DNA of 64,000 nt from Stentor roeselii. Taxonomy: Eukaryota > Ciliophora > Heterotrichea > Heterotrichida > Stentoridae. The DNA lies in the NCBI GenBank assembly GCA_006503475.1, contig RSEH01000054.1, positions 119,412 through 183,411 on the forward strand, in the 5' to 3' direction. Below, piece by piece: positions 25,614-35,079 of this stretch. The position numbers were made by a program, and so were the translations under genes. Under the pieces are notes generated by a model. It saw only the letters and a list, made by a program, of their open reading frames with translations, was not told the DNA's origin and ran no database searches. How positions within the stretch are numbered: position 1 is the first letter of the stretch; each line of letters begins with the position of its first letter.

Positions 25614-28600
25614 ATGTTAGACGAGGTTAAAAATCCTCTATTACTTTCAAAACCAAAATCCAAATCCTCAAAACATCAAACATCATCCGATCCCTTCTCC
25701 TTACCCCGAGCTCTCGAGCTGACACTATCCGAATACTCAAATCCAAGTAACTTAAGATTATCAAGTCACTTAAGCAGTATCAACTCGGTGAGTATTTCTC
25801 CAAACAGCCTTCAAGCAGCGAGTGGTTCTCTCGACAGCAGCGTGATTTTATGGGACTTGATATCACTTTGCGAAAAAGCCATTTTAAAAGGTCACAAAGA
25901 CGAGGTCTGGACAGTGAAGTTCCACCCATCATTAGACTTTTTATTAAGTGGTTCAAAAGACAGCACAATAATAGTCTGGGACTTGTTAAGTCACTTTCCA
26001 ATATCAACCCTTTCAGGACACTCTCAAGGAGTACAAACTCTTTGTTTCTGCCTTTCAAGTCCTTTCATGGTCTCTGGTTCTGATGACGGTTCACTGAAAA
26101 TTTGGAACCTTGAGTTAAAATCTTTAGAATTTTCACTTTCAGGTCACTTTGCAGGTGTTAAAACAGTCACTGCAACTAAAAACGGAAGTCTTTTAATCAG
26201 TGGCTCTGCTGAAGAGATAAAAATTTGGGACTTCACTGATAGAACTGAGGTCTTTTCAATTGAATCCTCTTATGGCGAGATCTGCTCAGTGGTCCTTGCA
26301 AGGCAAGACGAAGAAATCGTGGCAGGGACTGACCAAGGCTATTTAATCGTTTGGAACTTGCAGACCCGCAGTGAGGACTTTTTATTTAAATGTCATTCTG
26401 AAGCGATTTACTCTCTAAGTGTCTCAAGTGACAGTAAAATTCTAGTCACTGGCTCTGCTGACCTCGCAGTGAAATTCATTGACTTGGAAAAAAGAATAGA
26501 AAAGTTCAGGATTCATGACCAGGACTCTATCAACTCAGTTGATATCGCCTCGAACGGGAAATTTGTAGTCCTTGGCATGGCAAACAATGACTTAAGCATT
26601 AGGAACATTGAAAATGTTTCAGAAGTCGCGATTTTAACAGCGAGTTCAGAAAGAATCACGAGTATTGCAGTGACTTTCGACTTGGAGTACTTGATTTCAG
26701 CCTCTGCAGATTCAAGGATAAAGATCTGGAATTTGAATACCCTGCAAGAAGACTTCACCTTCACTGGTCATTCTGAAGCAGTGTCGAAGGTTCTTGTTTC
26801 AGAAGACGGTAAATGGATCTACAGTGCTTCTTTTGATGGACTTGTGAAGGTCTGGAACTTTGAAGAGAGAAATGAGGAAAAAACATTAGAAGATGATATT
26901 GACTCAATTTTTGACCTGGCACTTTCACCTTCTAATGACCTGCTTGCAAGTCTTGGACAAGGCGAAGTGTCGCTTTGGTCACTTGGGAGTTGGTTGAAGT
27001 ACTTGCGGATTAAGGACAAGTTCGATTCTCAGTCAAAAGTCCAGTTTTCACTTGACAGTCGAACTCTTTTCATTAGTTCAGTCACTCTGATCCAGGCCAG
27101 AAGCCCTTCAAATGGAAGTCTTTTGTTCACCCTTGAAGGACACTCTTCAGTCATCTCTTGTTTAACCGTCACTCGTGAAAACCTTCTAATCTCAGCAGAC
27201 TACGAAGCAAACGTCAAAGTCTTCAACCTCAAGACAAGGCTTGAAGAAACAACGTTGAAAGGACATGAAAGTCAAGTCCTTTCTTTAGAAGTTTCAAAAG
27301 ACTCTAAGTTTTTATTCACCAGTTCTGAAGACGGCTTCATCCGTGTTTGGAACTTTTTACAAAGAAAAGAAATGTTTTCACTTCTAGCCGCTAATGTGTT
27401 TGACTTGAAGTTCTTGGAAAATCAAGAACAACTCATCGCTGGGACTGACACAGGACTTATTATTTTTTTTGATTTAAAAGATAAGTCAGAAGACTTGACA
27501 TTGATTCATGGAATTTCTACTGTTCTTGCACTTGACTTGTCTTTTGATGGGAAGTTTTGTGTTTCGGCTTCTGATGACGGGAAAGTTAAACTTTGGGAAC
27601 TTGAACAAATGACTGAAGAATTCTGCTTTGAGCATTCTTCAGCTGTTTGTAAAGTTTTTTTCTCTTCGGACTCGAAATTTCTGGTTTCTTCAGCTTGTGA
27701 TGGGCAGGTGAAGGTCTTTGATGTGGAGAACAGGTTAGAAGTCCTTTCGATTAACTCTGGAGATTCAGGAGGACATGCGATTTTTTCACCTGATAATCAA
27801 AAAATCGCTTTTTCTTATCAAAAGTCGAAAATCCGAGTGATTCACTTCAGAGATCATAATGAAATCGTGACTTTTAACATAAAAACAGAGGTTTTTTCAT
27901 TTGATTTCACGAAAGATGGAAAATTTCTGCTGAGTTCTGCGAAAAACTTCGATGTGCTCTTCTGGGACCTTCAGAAGAAAGAAGTTGATTCGAGACTTCC
28001 TGGGCATCGAGGAGCTTTATACGCGATAACTGTCTCTCCAGATGGAAGAACTTTCTGTAGTTCAGGTCAAGACAAGTTAATTAAACTTTGGAGCCTTGAA
28101 GCAAAAAGAGAAATTTTCACATTTAAAGAAAGCTCTGGAGTTGTTTATAGTCTGAGGTATTCCCCTGATAGTTCTTATGTCGCAAGTGCAAATAATGAAG
28201 GATTCGTCCAGATCTGGAATCTTTTCGAAAAAAGATGTGAAAATTTCATCAAAAGCTGTAGAAATGAAGCTTGTTCTGCAGTTTTTACTAATGATGCAAG
28301 TTGTTTATTCACTGCTGGATGTGATTCTTTAGTGAAAATCTGGAAATTAAGAGAAAAATCTGAAAAATTTCAAGATTTTCAGTTACAGTCTGAAAATGAC
28401 TACTACCAAATCGGCTTTACTCGATATGGCACTTTCAAAGTCGCCTCATCAAAGAAGGAGTTTCGAAATCTTCAAGTAAAAATCGAGAACTTCCATGAAA
28501 AGTCCTTAAAAATTTCATTTAAAAATGAAATTCAAGAGTTTCGATCAAATAAATCTCTTGTTTTTCAGCCGGTTTTTCAAGAACTGAGGAAAATCGCAGG

Positions 28601-30365
28601 GGAAGAGGAACTGGGGAAGGTTTTAACGACTTGTGATTTAAATAAAATCATTTTCGGGCCAATTTCAATTCGAGATTCTTTCCTGACCCCAAAGCGAATT
28701 TTTCTTAATTTAATGAGTTGCATGAGCAGGAGAGACTTTTTGAATATTGATGAAGAAAACCTGTTTTATTCTTTCAGCGCTTTTCTTTACACCCTGGTTC
28801 ACGTCTGGGCCTTTCTGGGAGATTCGACGCTGATCAAGAGACATGTTTTAGGAAACTCAAGTCTTTCCTTAAAAACTGATGTTTTCGGGCGGTCTCCAGT
28901 ATTTTATTCAATTCAAGCCCAACAACAAGACTGTACAGACCTGCTGCTGAACTTTCTCGTTTCCATGAATCCTGAATCAAGTCATTTATTGCCTTCGATT
29001 TACTCAATAAGAAAAGACTTTCAAGAAATCATTGAAAACTCCTCAGAATTCTTACCTATTTTTTTAAATAAAGTCTTTTTGACTTCAGTGAAAATCTCTA
29101 CGAGAAGACTTTTTGACCTTCCTGATTACATTTTTTCTGATTTCGCTATTCCTGATTTTAAAGAGTTTCCAAAAGGCTCTTCGGATGAAAAAGTTTCAGT
29201 TGTTTTGAAGTTTCTTCCTTTTGAGGTCCCAAGTGAAATATTTTCCAGAAGTAACTTGGAATTTTTAGAATCTTTTAACAAGACAACTAGTAAAAAGGTC
29301 TTTGAAACGAAACTTGTCAGGTTTTTGATTGATTTTAATTGGAACAAAGTTTATCATCTTGCTTTTTTTTATTCGTTGCTGATTGTTTTGAATGTGATTT
29401 CTTTTTTAATGGCAGTTTTTTATGCGAGGTCTAGTTTTGTTTATTTGATTTTTTATTTGATAATGACTCTTGTTTTGTTTGCTGTTGAGATTTTTCAGTT
29501 GTTTTCTTTTGGAGCTTTTCAGTATTTCAAGGATTTTTTGAATTTTTTAGATTTTTTGATGTTTTCGTTGAGCTGTTACTGGATAATTGCCTTGATTTTT
29601 AATTTTGATACGGAGTATGAGTTGTACGCCCTTGCTTTTACTGTGATGGCCAAAGGCTTGACAGTCTTTCGGTTGTTTGATGGGACCAGGTATTACATTA
29701 ATCTGATCTTTTCTTCATTGTACAGCATTCGCTATTTTTTAGTGATGTTCATTTACTCAACTTTTTTCTTTTCGGTTCTTTTAATCGTTGCAAACAACAA
29801 AAGGCCATCATTTTGGAGCCTTTGGGATGACGCTTGGAGACTTAATTTCGAAGTAAATCTTCAGGAAAATGAATACAGTAGTAAATTCTGGTTGAATTAC
29901 TTGTCGATCTTCCTGGTCTCACTTGTTAATATCATTCTTATGCTCAACTTATTGATTGCTATACTTGGAGACTCTTTCGACCGCTTTCAAGTCGATAAAA
30001 ACTTCATCGATTATAAAGAAAAACTAAATCTTTGCATTGAAATTCAAAAAACCTTTGCATTAAAAAGGACTTTTGGTAGATTTAAGTACTTTCAAGTAGT
30101 TACTGAAAGTTATGAAAATGAGGAAGAGCAATGGGAAAGTAGAATTTCGTTCTTGGAAAAGAAAAATCAGGTAAGGGGTGAAAGATTGAAAAAAGAAGTT
30201 GTTGAATGTATGGAAAGTGCTCATCATGCTTTTCAGGGAAAAATTGATGGGGTTAGGACTCGTGTTGAAGGTGTTGAGAAGAATATTTTAACGATGAGTG
30301 ATCGGATTGGAGGACTCGAGGATGGAATGAAGAAGGTTTTAGAGATACTTGAGAGGAAAAAATAA
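25614..30365 (+). CDS. WD40-repeat / ion-channel fusion protein
   Basis: This is a 1,583-residue protein in one exon. Residues ~50-910 are WD40 repeats, about twenty (for example GSLDSSVILWDL, GSKDSTIIVWDLL, GSDDGSLKIWNL, ASDDGKVKLWEL), enough for two or three beta-propellers. Residues ~1040-1180 include an ankyrin-like stretch (TDVFGRSPVFYSIQAQQQDC). From ~1240 to 1465 there are about six membrane segments, ending with a pore-helix-like SFWSLWDDAW and a last segment with MLNLLIAILGDSFDRF. That is the S6-and-exit signature of TRPV/polycystin-type cation channels. The ~100-residue C-terminus is a coiled coil that could drive tetramerisation. It is likely a cation channel with a cytoplasmic WD40 sensor or scaffold. 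Selectivity and gating are unknown. Confidence 0.85.
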   Translation: MLDEVKNPLLLSKPKSKSSKHQTSSDPFSLPRALELTLSEYSNPSNLRLSSHLSSINSVSISPNSLQAASGSLDSSVILWDLISLCEKAILKGHKDEVWTVKFHPSLDFLLSGSKDSTIIVWDLLSHFPISTLSGHSQGVQTLCFCLSSPFMVSGSDDGSLKIWNLELKSLEFSLSGHFAGVKTVTATKNGSLLISGSAEEIKIWDFTDRTEVFSIESSYGEICSVVLARQDEEIVAGTDQGYLIVWNLQTRSEDFLFKCHSEAIYSLSVSSDSKILVTGSADLAVKFIDLEKRIEKFRIHDQDSINSVDIASNGKFVVLGMANNDLSIRNIENVSEVAILTASSERITSIAVTFDLEYLISASADSRIKIWNLNTLQEDFTFTGHSEAVSKVLVSEDGKWIYSASFDGLVKVWNFEERNEEKTLEDDIDSIFDLALSPSNDLLASLGQGEVSLWSLGSWLKYLRIKDKFDSQSKVQFSLDSRTLFISSVTLIQARSPSNGSLLFTLEGHSSVISCLTVTRENLLISADYEANVKVFNLKTRLEETTLKGHESQVLSLEVSKDSKFLFTSSEDGFIRVWNFLQRKEMFSLLAANVFDLKFLENQEQLIAGTDTGLIIFFDLKDKSEDLTLIHGISTVLALDLSFDGKFCVSASDDGKVKLWELEQMTEEFCFEHSSAVCKVFFSSDSKFLVSSACDGQVKVFDVENRLEVLSINSGDSGGHAIFSPDNQKIAFSYQKSKIRVIHFRDHNEIVTFNIKTEVFSFDFTKDGKFLLSSAKNFDVLFWDLQKKEVDSRLPGHRGALYAITVSPDGRTFCSSGQDKLIKLWSLEAKREIFTFKESSGVVYSLRYSPDSSYVASANNEGFVQIWNLFEKRCENFIKSCRNEACSAVFTNDASCLFTAGCDSLVKIWKLREKSEKFQDFQLQSENDYYQIGFTRYGTFKVASSKKEFRNLQVKIENFHEKSLKISFKNEIQEFRSNKSLVFQPVFQELRKIAGEEELGKVLTTCDLNKIIFGPISIRDSFLTPKRIFLNLMSCMSRRDFLNIDEENLFYSFSAFLYTLVHVWAFLGDSTLIKRHVLGNSSLSLKTDVFGRSPVFYSIQAQQQDCTDLLLNFLVSMNPESSHLLPSIYSIRKDFQEIIENSSEFLPIFLNKVFLTSVKISTRRLFDLPDYIFSDFAIPDFKEFPKGSSDEKVSVVLKFLPFEVPSEIFSRSNLEFLESFNKTTSKKVFETKLVRFLIDFNWNKVYHLAFFYSLLIVLNVISFLMAVFYARSSFVYLIFYLIMTLVLFAVEIFQLFSFGAFQYFKDFLNFLDFLMFSLSCYWIIALIFNFDTEYELYALAFTVMAKGLTVFRLFDGTRYYINLIFSSLYSIRYFLVMFIYSTFFFSVLLIVANNKRPSFWSLWDDAWRLNFEVNLQENEYSSKFWLNYLSIFLVSLVNIILMLNLLIAILGDSFDRFQVDKNFIDYKEKLNLCIEIQKTFALKRTFGRFKYFQVVTESYENEEEQWESRISFLEKKNQVRGERLKKEVVECMESAHHAFQGKIDGVRTRVEGVEKNILTMSDRIGGLEDGMKKVLEILERKK

Positions 30366-30711
30366 GAAAATTTAGTTAAGACGTAAAGGTTCGTGATTGG
30401 ATTAGTTTTAGTGGAATCTGGGTTATTTAGGAATTAAAAGATGAGGTTGAATATTTCATGAAAATCATAAGTTTGAGATATGAATATTTGATAAAAATTT
30501 TACATTTTAAGTTATAGATAGTTCTTTCTTTCAATTAGAAAATTAATTCTTATTGAAATATCAGGAATGAGAACATTCTTTAAATTTTAAATGATTCCTT
30601 AAACTAAACCAATAGATCAATAATCTTCATCATTCAATCCTAATTATTTATAATTAACCTTATCTCCTATTAATTCAAATATTTTAAAATCTCCCAACCT
30701 TCCAAATAACA
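30366..30711. other. Convergent intergenic region with skew switch
   Basis: The plus strand is G-rich and C-poor just after the channel gene and becomes C-rich and G-poor near 30711, the 3' flank of the minus-strand gene. The change occurs at about 30480-30600. No gene is seen. Confidence 0.55.
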
Positions 30712-31218
30712 TTAAAACATCAAACAATCACAAACCGTGCGATTTTTAACATTTTCAATAATACATTCTTTATTACATTCTCTTTTCCTTTCCTTATTCC
30801 TTTCATTATCCTTGATCTCCTCATATCTTTTTTCCACTTTCCACTGCAAATTCGAGATTTCCTGTAAAATCCTAATAATAAGTTGTTGTTGTTTCCTAAT
30901 ACTATCCAAATACTGAATGTCAATACAAATTTCCGGTTGATCTTTTTCCTTCGTCACAATAAAATCTTTCATACTCGTTAAAAACTCGAGTTCATCCTTC
31001 GTTAAAAGCTTGTCAAGACACTTCAAGCCGTTGATTTTTTCAATAAGTTTTGTGTTGAGTTCAGTTGTAGTGTCTTTAATTTCTTGCAGTTCTTTGATAT
31101 TAGGAATCGCTGAAAGTTCCTCAATTGCAGAAAAGTCCTCATTTTTGTGAATTGACTGAAACTCCCAGTTGGAACTGTCTTCTGAATGAGCAGAGAAAGG
31201 ATTCGACTTTTCAATCAT
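30712..31218 (-). CDS. Small coiled-coil protein with CaaX-like C-terminus
   Basis: A 168-residue intact frame, ATG at 31216-31218 and TAA stop. It is highly charged and helical (for example IKELQEIKDTTTELNTKLIEK, QLIIRILQEISNLQWKVEKR), likely coiled coil throughout. It ends CDCLMF, so the last four residues CLMF fit a CaaX prenylation box, with another cysteine two residues before that could be palmitoylated. This suggests a membrane-anchored coiled-coil protein. No family is recognised. The C-terminus resembles the CNNCLIF end of the RING-like protein at 2174. Confidence 0.6.
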   Translation of the reverse strand: MIEKSNPFSAHSEDSSNWEFQSIHKNEDFSAIEELSAIPNIKELQEIKDTTTELNTKLIEKINGLKCLDKLLTKDELEFLTSMKDFIVTKEKDQPEICIDIQYLDSIRKQQQLIIRILQEISNLQWKVEKRYEEIKDNERNKERKRECNKECIIENVKNRTVCDCLMF

Positions 31219-31325
31219 TTTTATATTTATTAGAACTGAATATTTTTAAGACTCGTAAAATTTAGAAAAATCTTCAAAACTGTAAAGAAAACGAAAAAAA
31301 CTTGAAAAACTCTAACTACCTTAAA

Positions 31326-34300
31326 TTAATCATCGAAATTCGAGCTACAAATCGAATCAATCTTGTTTCTGACCTGCTCAGAAGCGTCAACTATTACAGC
31401 TTTAGAAGGTTTTTCTTTAGGTTTCACATAATTGAACAATTCAGCGGTTTCCTGGCTTACTTGATGCTTTCCACTCATGATTTGCACTGATCGAAAGACT
31501 TTTAAGTCTGAGAAGCTGGAGTCAAAGACGCTGTTTTCATCGTCGCTTTCGTTTTTTAAGCTGCTGATTACTGACTCGCAGTTTATTTCTCTTATTTCTT
31601 CCGTGAATTGAATTGTTCCTTTCACTCGGTTTAGCCATGGCGCTTCTGGCTTGCATTTTATTGACTTGACTAGAAATTCGTTCAGCAGAGAGGCTTCTGT
31701 GTGGAAGTCAAGACTGGGTAAAGCGATTGATGGGTAAGAAAATGATGGTCTTATGTGAAAAGGATGGCATCCTTGAATTTTCACTTCTTTTTTAGGATAT
31801 TTTTGGGATAATGTCGAGTTACTTGAAAATGGAAGGATTTCGACTAAAGGCTTTTCTTCGAGGTAAGCGGTGGAAGTGACGGAGTCGTATTTGAAGGCTT
31901 CTAACATAATAGACCTTGCCTGCTCGTTCTCCTGAAGTACCAAATTAAGAATTCCAATCAACAGCAGTATCTTTCCTCTATCACTTCCCTCCAATATATA
32001 CACCAATTCCTGCAAATGTATCAAAGCTGCTTCATACTGCTCACACATCACATAGCACAAAGCCAGGTTAAACAAAACTTCACTATTATCCTTATCCGTA
32101 TTCGTTTCCTCTGAGTCATACTTCGTGTCAAGTGCAGCTTTAAACTCAACTTTTGCCTTTTGAAACTCATTAACCATAAACAAAAAAACTCCTTTATACC
32201 AATGCAAATGTTTCATTTTAAAAACTTTCTCACTTACCTGAGAATGAAGAAGTTTTCCAATAGCTGAAACCTTTTTACTCAAGTTATTTTCATTAAAATC
32301 ACCTGAATTCGTAATAATTTTCAACAACTCAATATCCACCTCCACCTTACTTCCTAGTTTCAAAGCGCTTTCAAGGTCTGAAATGGTTTGTTCATGTTTT
32401 TCCATCATAAGATAACATTTCGCTCTTTGTAGGAATGCTTCTTGTGTAGGTGAAATTGAATTTGCATTTGTGTAAGCTTTACTCGCGTCTTCAACTGACC
32501 CAGCGAGAAGCAGAAGGTTTCCTGCGTTGATGTGGGAAACTGGGTCGTCGTTTTTGTTGGTTATCATTTTTTGGTAGTCCTGGAAAGCCTGTTGCGTGTC
32601 GTCCAGGAGGAAGGCGCAACGGCCTCGGAAGTAATAAGCGTCGGACATTGACTCGTTTAATTGGATTGCTATTGAAAAGTCTTGCATCGCTTCTTTTAAG
32701 AGCTTTAGCTGAGCGTAGCAGAGACCTCTTGCTATGAAGTGGATCGGAACGTTATCTTCGGCTTTGTCTATTGCGAGCTCGTAGTCTGGAACTGCTTCGA
32801 TTGGCTTTGAGAGGTAATAGAGAGTGATTCCGCGAAAGAAGTACAGGTCGCAATCGGAGTCTCTTAATGTTATTGCTTTGTCTAGAAGAGATTTGGACTT
32901 TTCTGCGAGTTTTTTATTTGAGGTCTTCCTCGACTGACTCAAATGAATCGCTGCCTGATACGCTAAAGGTTCAGGATTTTTACTAAAATCTTTAAAAGCA
33001 TCTTCAAGCATTTTAAGACTCTCCTCAGGACTTTTTTCAGAAATAAGCCAAGCATTAGAAATCTGCAAGTTATACTTACTCGCATTATCCAGTTCTTGAA
33101 TCTTACTCGCATTATTCAAGTTCCTAACAGCCTGGTCATGTTTTTCGAGACTCGCATATCCATATCCCCTAAAAGCATAGCAATTTCCAATATACTCCTG
33201 AATCGGTTGTTCTTTTTTTTTAATAATCCTCGAAAGTTGCGAGATGCCTTCTTTAAATTTTCTCTTCATCAATAAAAGAATAGCTTCGACATACCCTCTA
33301 AGAACTTTCTGTTCCTTGACTTCAACATTGATATCAGAGGCTCTTTTAAATGTATGCATTGCTCCATAGTAGTCCTTTTGTTTGATTTTGATGGCTCCCA
33401 AGTCATAAATAGCGGCGCCAGTGTATTTTCGGCTGTGCACGTCAAACTTAATGACCTGCTCCAGACACAAGGCCGCTTCAGTCAAGTTGTCTTGACTCAA
33501 CAAAATCATTGACTTGTAATAATAAGCCTCAGGGTCTTCACTGTTGTAAGACAAGGCAAGTTCCAGGTCGTTCAACGATTTGCTGAAGTCCTGAAGTTCG
33601 AAGAAGATCTTTCCTCTTTTGATCAAAGCTTGAAACGACGTAGTCGTGCACTGAACAGCTTGTGAATAAGCCTTGATGGCATTTTTCTTATCTTCAAACC
33701 CGAGATAAGCATCTCCTAAGCCAATATAAGCCGAGCCTTCAGCAGGGTTAAGCGAAATAGCCTTGTAAAAGTCCTGAACCGCTTTTTCCCATCTGGTCTG
33801 CTGCAGGTAAAACTGCCCTCGAGTGACGAAGCCTTCTGTGAACTTCGGGTACTTCAGCAGGCCTCTGCTGAGATGTCTGATGCCTGACTCGAAATCATGA
33901 AGATTCGCGAAGCACATGGCAAGAGCGACGTACAACTTTTTCTTATACAAGGGAAAGTCAGTGCTCAGGACCATCAAGTCAGGAATCGCGAGTTTGTGTT
34001 CATTGACGTTCATGTAACAACAGGCTCGGTTAAACAAAGAGTCCACGTTTTTCGGATCTTCTTTCAAAATCTTCGAGAAAAAAGATATCGCTGAAGGAAA
34101 CTCACCGATTTTCATTTCAGAGACTCCTCGCTCGAACCACCCTTGAATCACTTCTTTTCTTTGTCTTGTCTCTTTCGCTTCTTCGATGTCGCCCGGGTTG
34201 GGGTGACCGTTCATTAACTTGCTTGATGATCGCAGGTTTCGACTTCTGAGAGTTGTACTTCGATGACGCACCTTTGGAGTCACTTCTCCTGATAGGTTTT

Positions 34301-34517
34301 TGTATTTTTCAACTGAAAGGCTTCGGTTTTTAGGAGATGTGGAAGGCATTTCTTGGTAGCAGGTGAAGGATTTGTTTACTCTTGGAGAAAACTTGCGAGG
34401 AGCGTTTGAGGCTCGTGATCGACTCCCTGTGCCTTGGGAGGACTTGTATCGTACTCGGTTAATGCTGTGGAGGATTATTGGACTTGGGTTGCCTTGGAGT
34501 TGGGGACGGATTAGCAT
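31326..34517 (-). CDS. Large tetratricopeptide-repeat protein
   Basis: This is a 1,063-residue protein. Residues 1-120 are basic, Ser/Arg-rich and disordered. From ~135 to ~870 there are about 15-18 TPR units, for example FTEGFVTRGQFYLQQTRWEKA and AEGSAYIGLGDAYLGFEDKKN, with the usual W/L-G-Y-A-F-A-P spacing of 34 residues. The final ~190 residues are non-repeat, with acidic patches. Long TPR solenoids of this type are common in ciliates as scaffold or transport proteins; no specific partner can be named. The 5' flank 34561-34620 has 21 G and no C on the plus strand. Confidence 0.85.
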   Translation of the reverse strand: MLIRPQLQGNPSPIILHSINRVRYKSSQGTGSRSRASNAPRKFSPRVNKSFTCYQEMPSTSPKNRSLSVEKYKNLSGEVTPKVRHRSTTLRSRNLRSSSKLMNGHPNPGDIEEAKETRQRKEVIQGWFERGVSEMKIGEFPSAISFFSKILKEDPKNVDSLFNRACCYMNVNEHKLAIPDLMVLSTDFPLYKKKLYVALAMCFANLHDFESGIRHLSRGLLKYPKFTEGFVTRGQFYLQQTRWEKAVQDFYKAISLNPAEGSAYIGLGDAYLGFEDKKNAIKAYSQAVQCTTTSFQALIKRGKIFFELQDFSKSLNDLELALSYNSEDPEAYYYKSMILLSQDNLTEAALCLEQVIKFDVHSRKYTGAAIYDLGAIKIKQKDYYGAMHTFKRASDINVEVKEQKVLRGYVEAILLLMKRKFKEGISQLSRIIKKKEQPIQEYIGNCYAFRGYGYASLEKHDQAVRNLNNASKIQELDNASKYNLQISNAWLISEKSPEESLKMLEDAFKDFSKNPEPLAYQAAIHLSQSRKTSNKKLAEKSKSLLDKAITLRDSDCDLYFFRGITLYYLSKPIEAVPDYELAIDKAEDNVPIHFIARGLCYAQLKLLKEAMQDFSIAIQLNESMSDAYYFRGRCAFLLDDTQQAFQDYQKMITNKNDDPVSHINAGNLLLLAGSVEDASKAYTNANSISPTQEAFLQRAKCYLMMEKHEQTISDLESALKLGSKVEVDIELLKIITNSGDFNENNLSKKVSAIGKLLHSQVSEKVFKMKHLHWYKGVFLFMVNEFQKAKVEFKAALDTKYDSEETNTDKDNSEVLFNLALCYVMCEQYEAALIHLQELVYILEGSDRGKILLLIGILNLVLQENEQARSIMLEAFKYDSVTSTAYLEEKPLVEILPFSSNSTLSQKYPKKEVKIQGCHPFHIRPSFSYPSIALPSLDFHTEASLLNEFLVKSIKCKPEAPWLNRVKGTIQFTEEIREINCESVISSLKNESDDENSVFDSSFSDLKVFRSVQIMSGKHQVSQETAELFNYVKPKEKPSKAVIVDASEQVRNKIDSICSSNFDD

Positions 34518-35079
34518 TTTTAACTGATTTGGATAGGGTTTGATTTCGTATGGAAGATTTGGTTTTTTTTTGAGGATTGATTTGGAGGGATTTTAGAGGT
34601 TTTAGGATTGGGTTGATTAGAGGTTATGGATTTAGGGTTATTGATAGAATTTTTTCGAATGTTTTGTTTTTCATTCATGAGAAAATTTCAAACCTTATGA
34701 ATACTTTTCATGAAACTTGATAATTACAAGTTTATGTTGTGGTTGGTGTATGTTTATTTATTTGTTGATAAGTTTATGTTTGAAACACTGAATCATAGAG
34801 AATGAGAAAAAAATAAATTATAGTTGCAGTTTCTTTGCTCATTGTTTTCTTTTCTCTTCTTTATTAATTTATAACTCTACATTCGATAAATTTATTTAGT
34901 AGAAATCATTAAGGCTTACCGCAAGTATGAAACTTTATTAATAATAAAGATTAAATATGAATAAAATGGTATTGAATTAGATTTCACTTCAGTTAAAAGA
35001 TATGGCCAAGTTTGATCATTTAAACTAAATAATCTGAAACTCACATGATAAGTTGATTAATTTGCTCTTACTAACTAAG
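34518..35079. other. Intergenic region between two minus-strand genes
   Basis: It contains the C-free 5' flank of the TPR gene (34561-34620) and then plain AT-rich sequence. No gene or repeat is seen. Confidence 0.5.
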
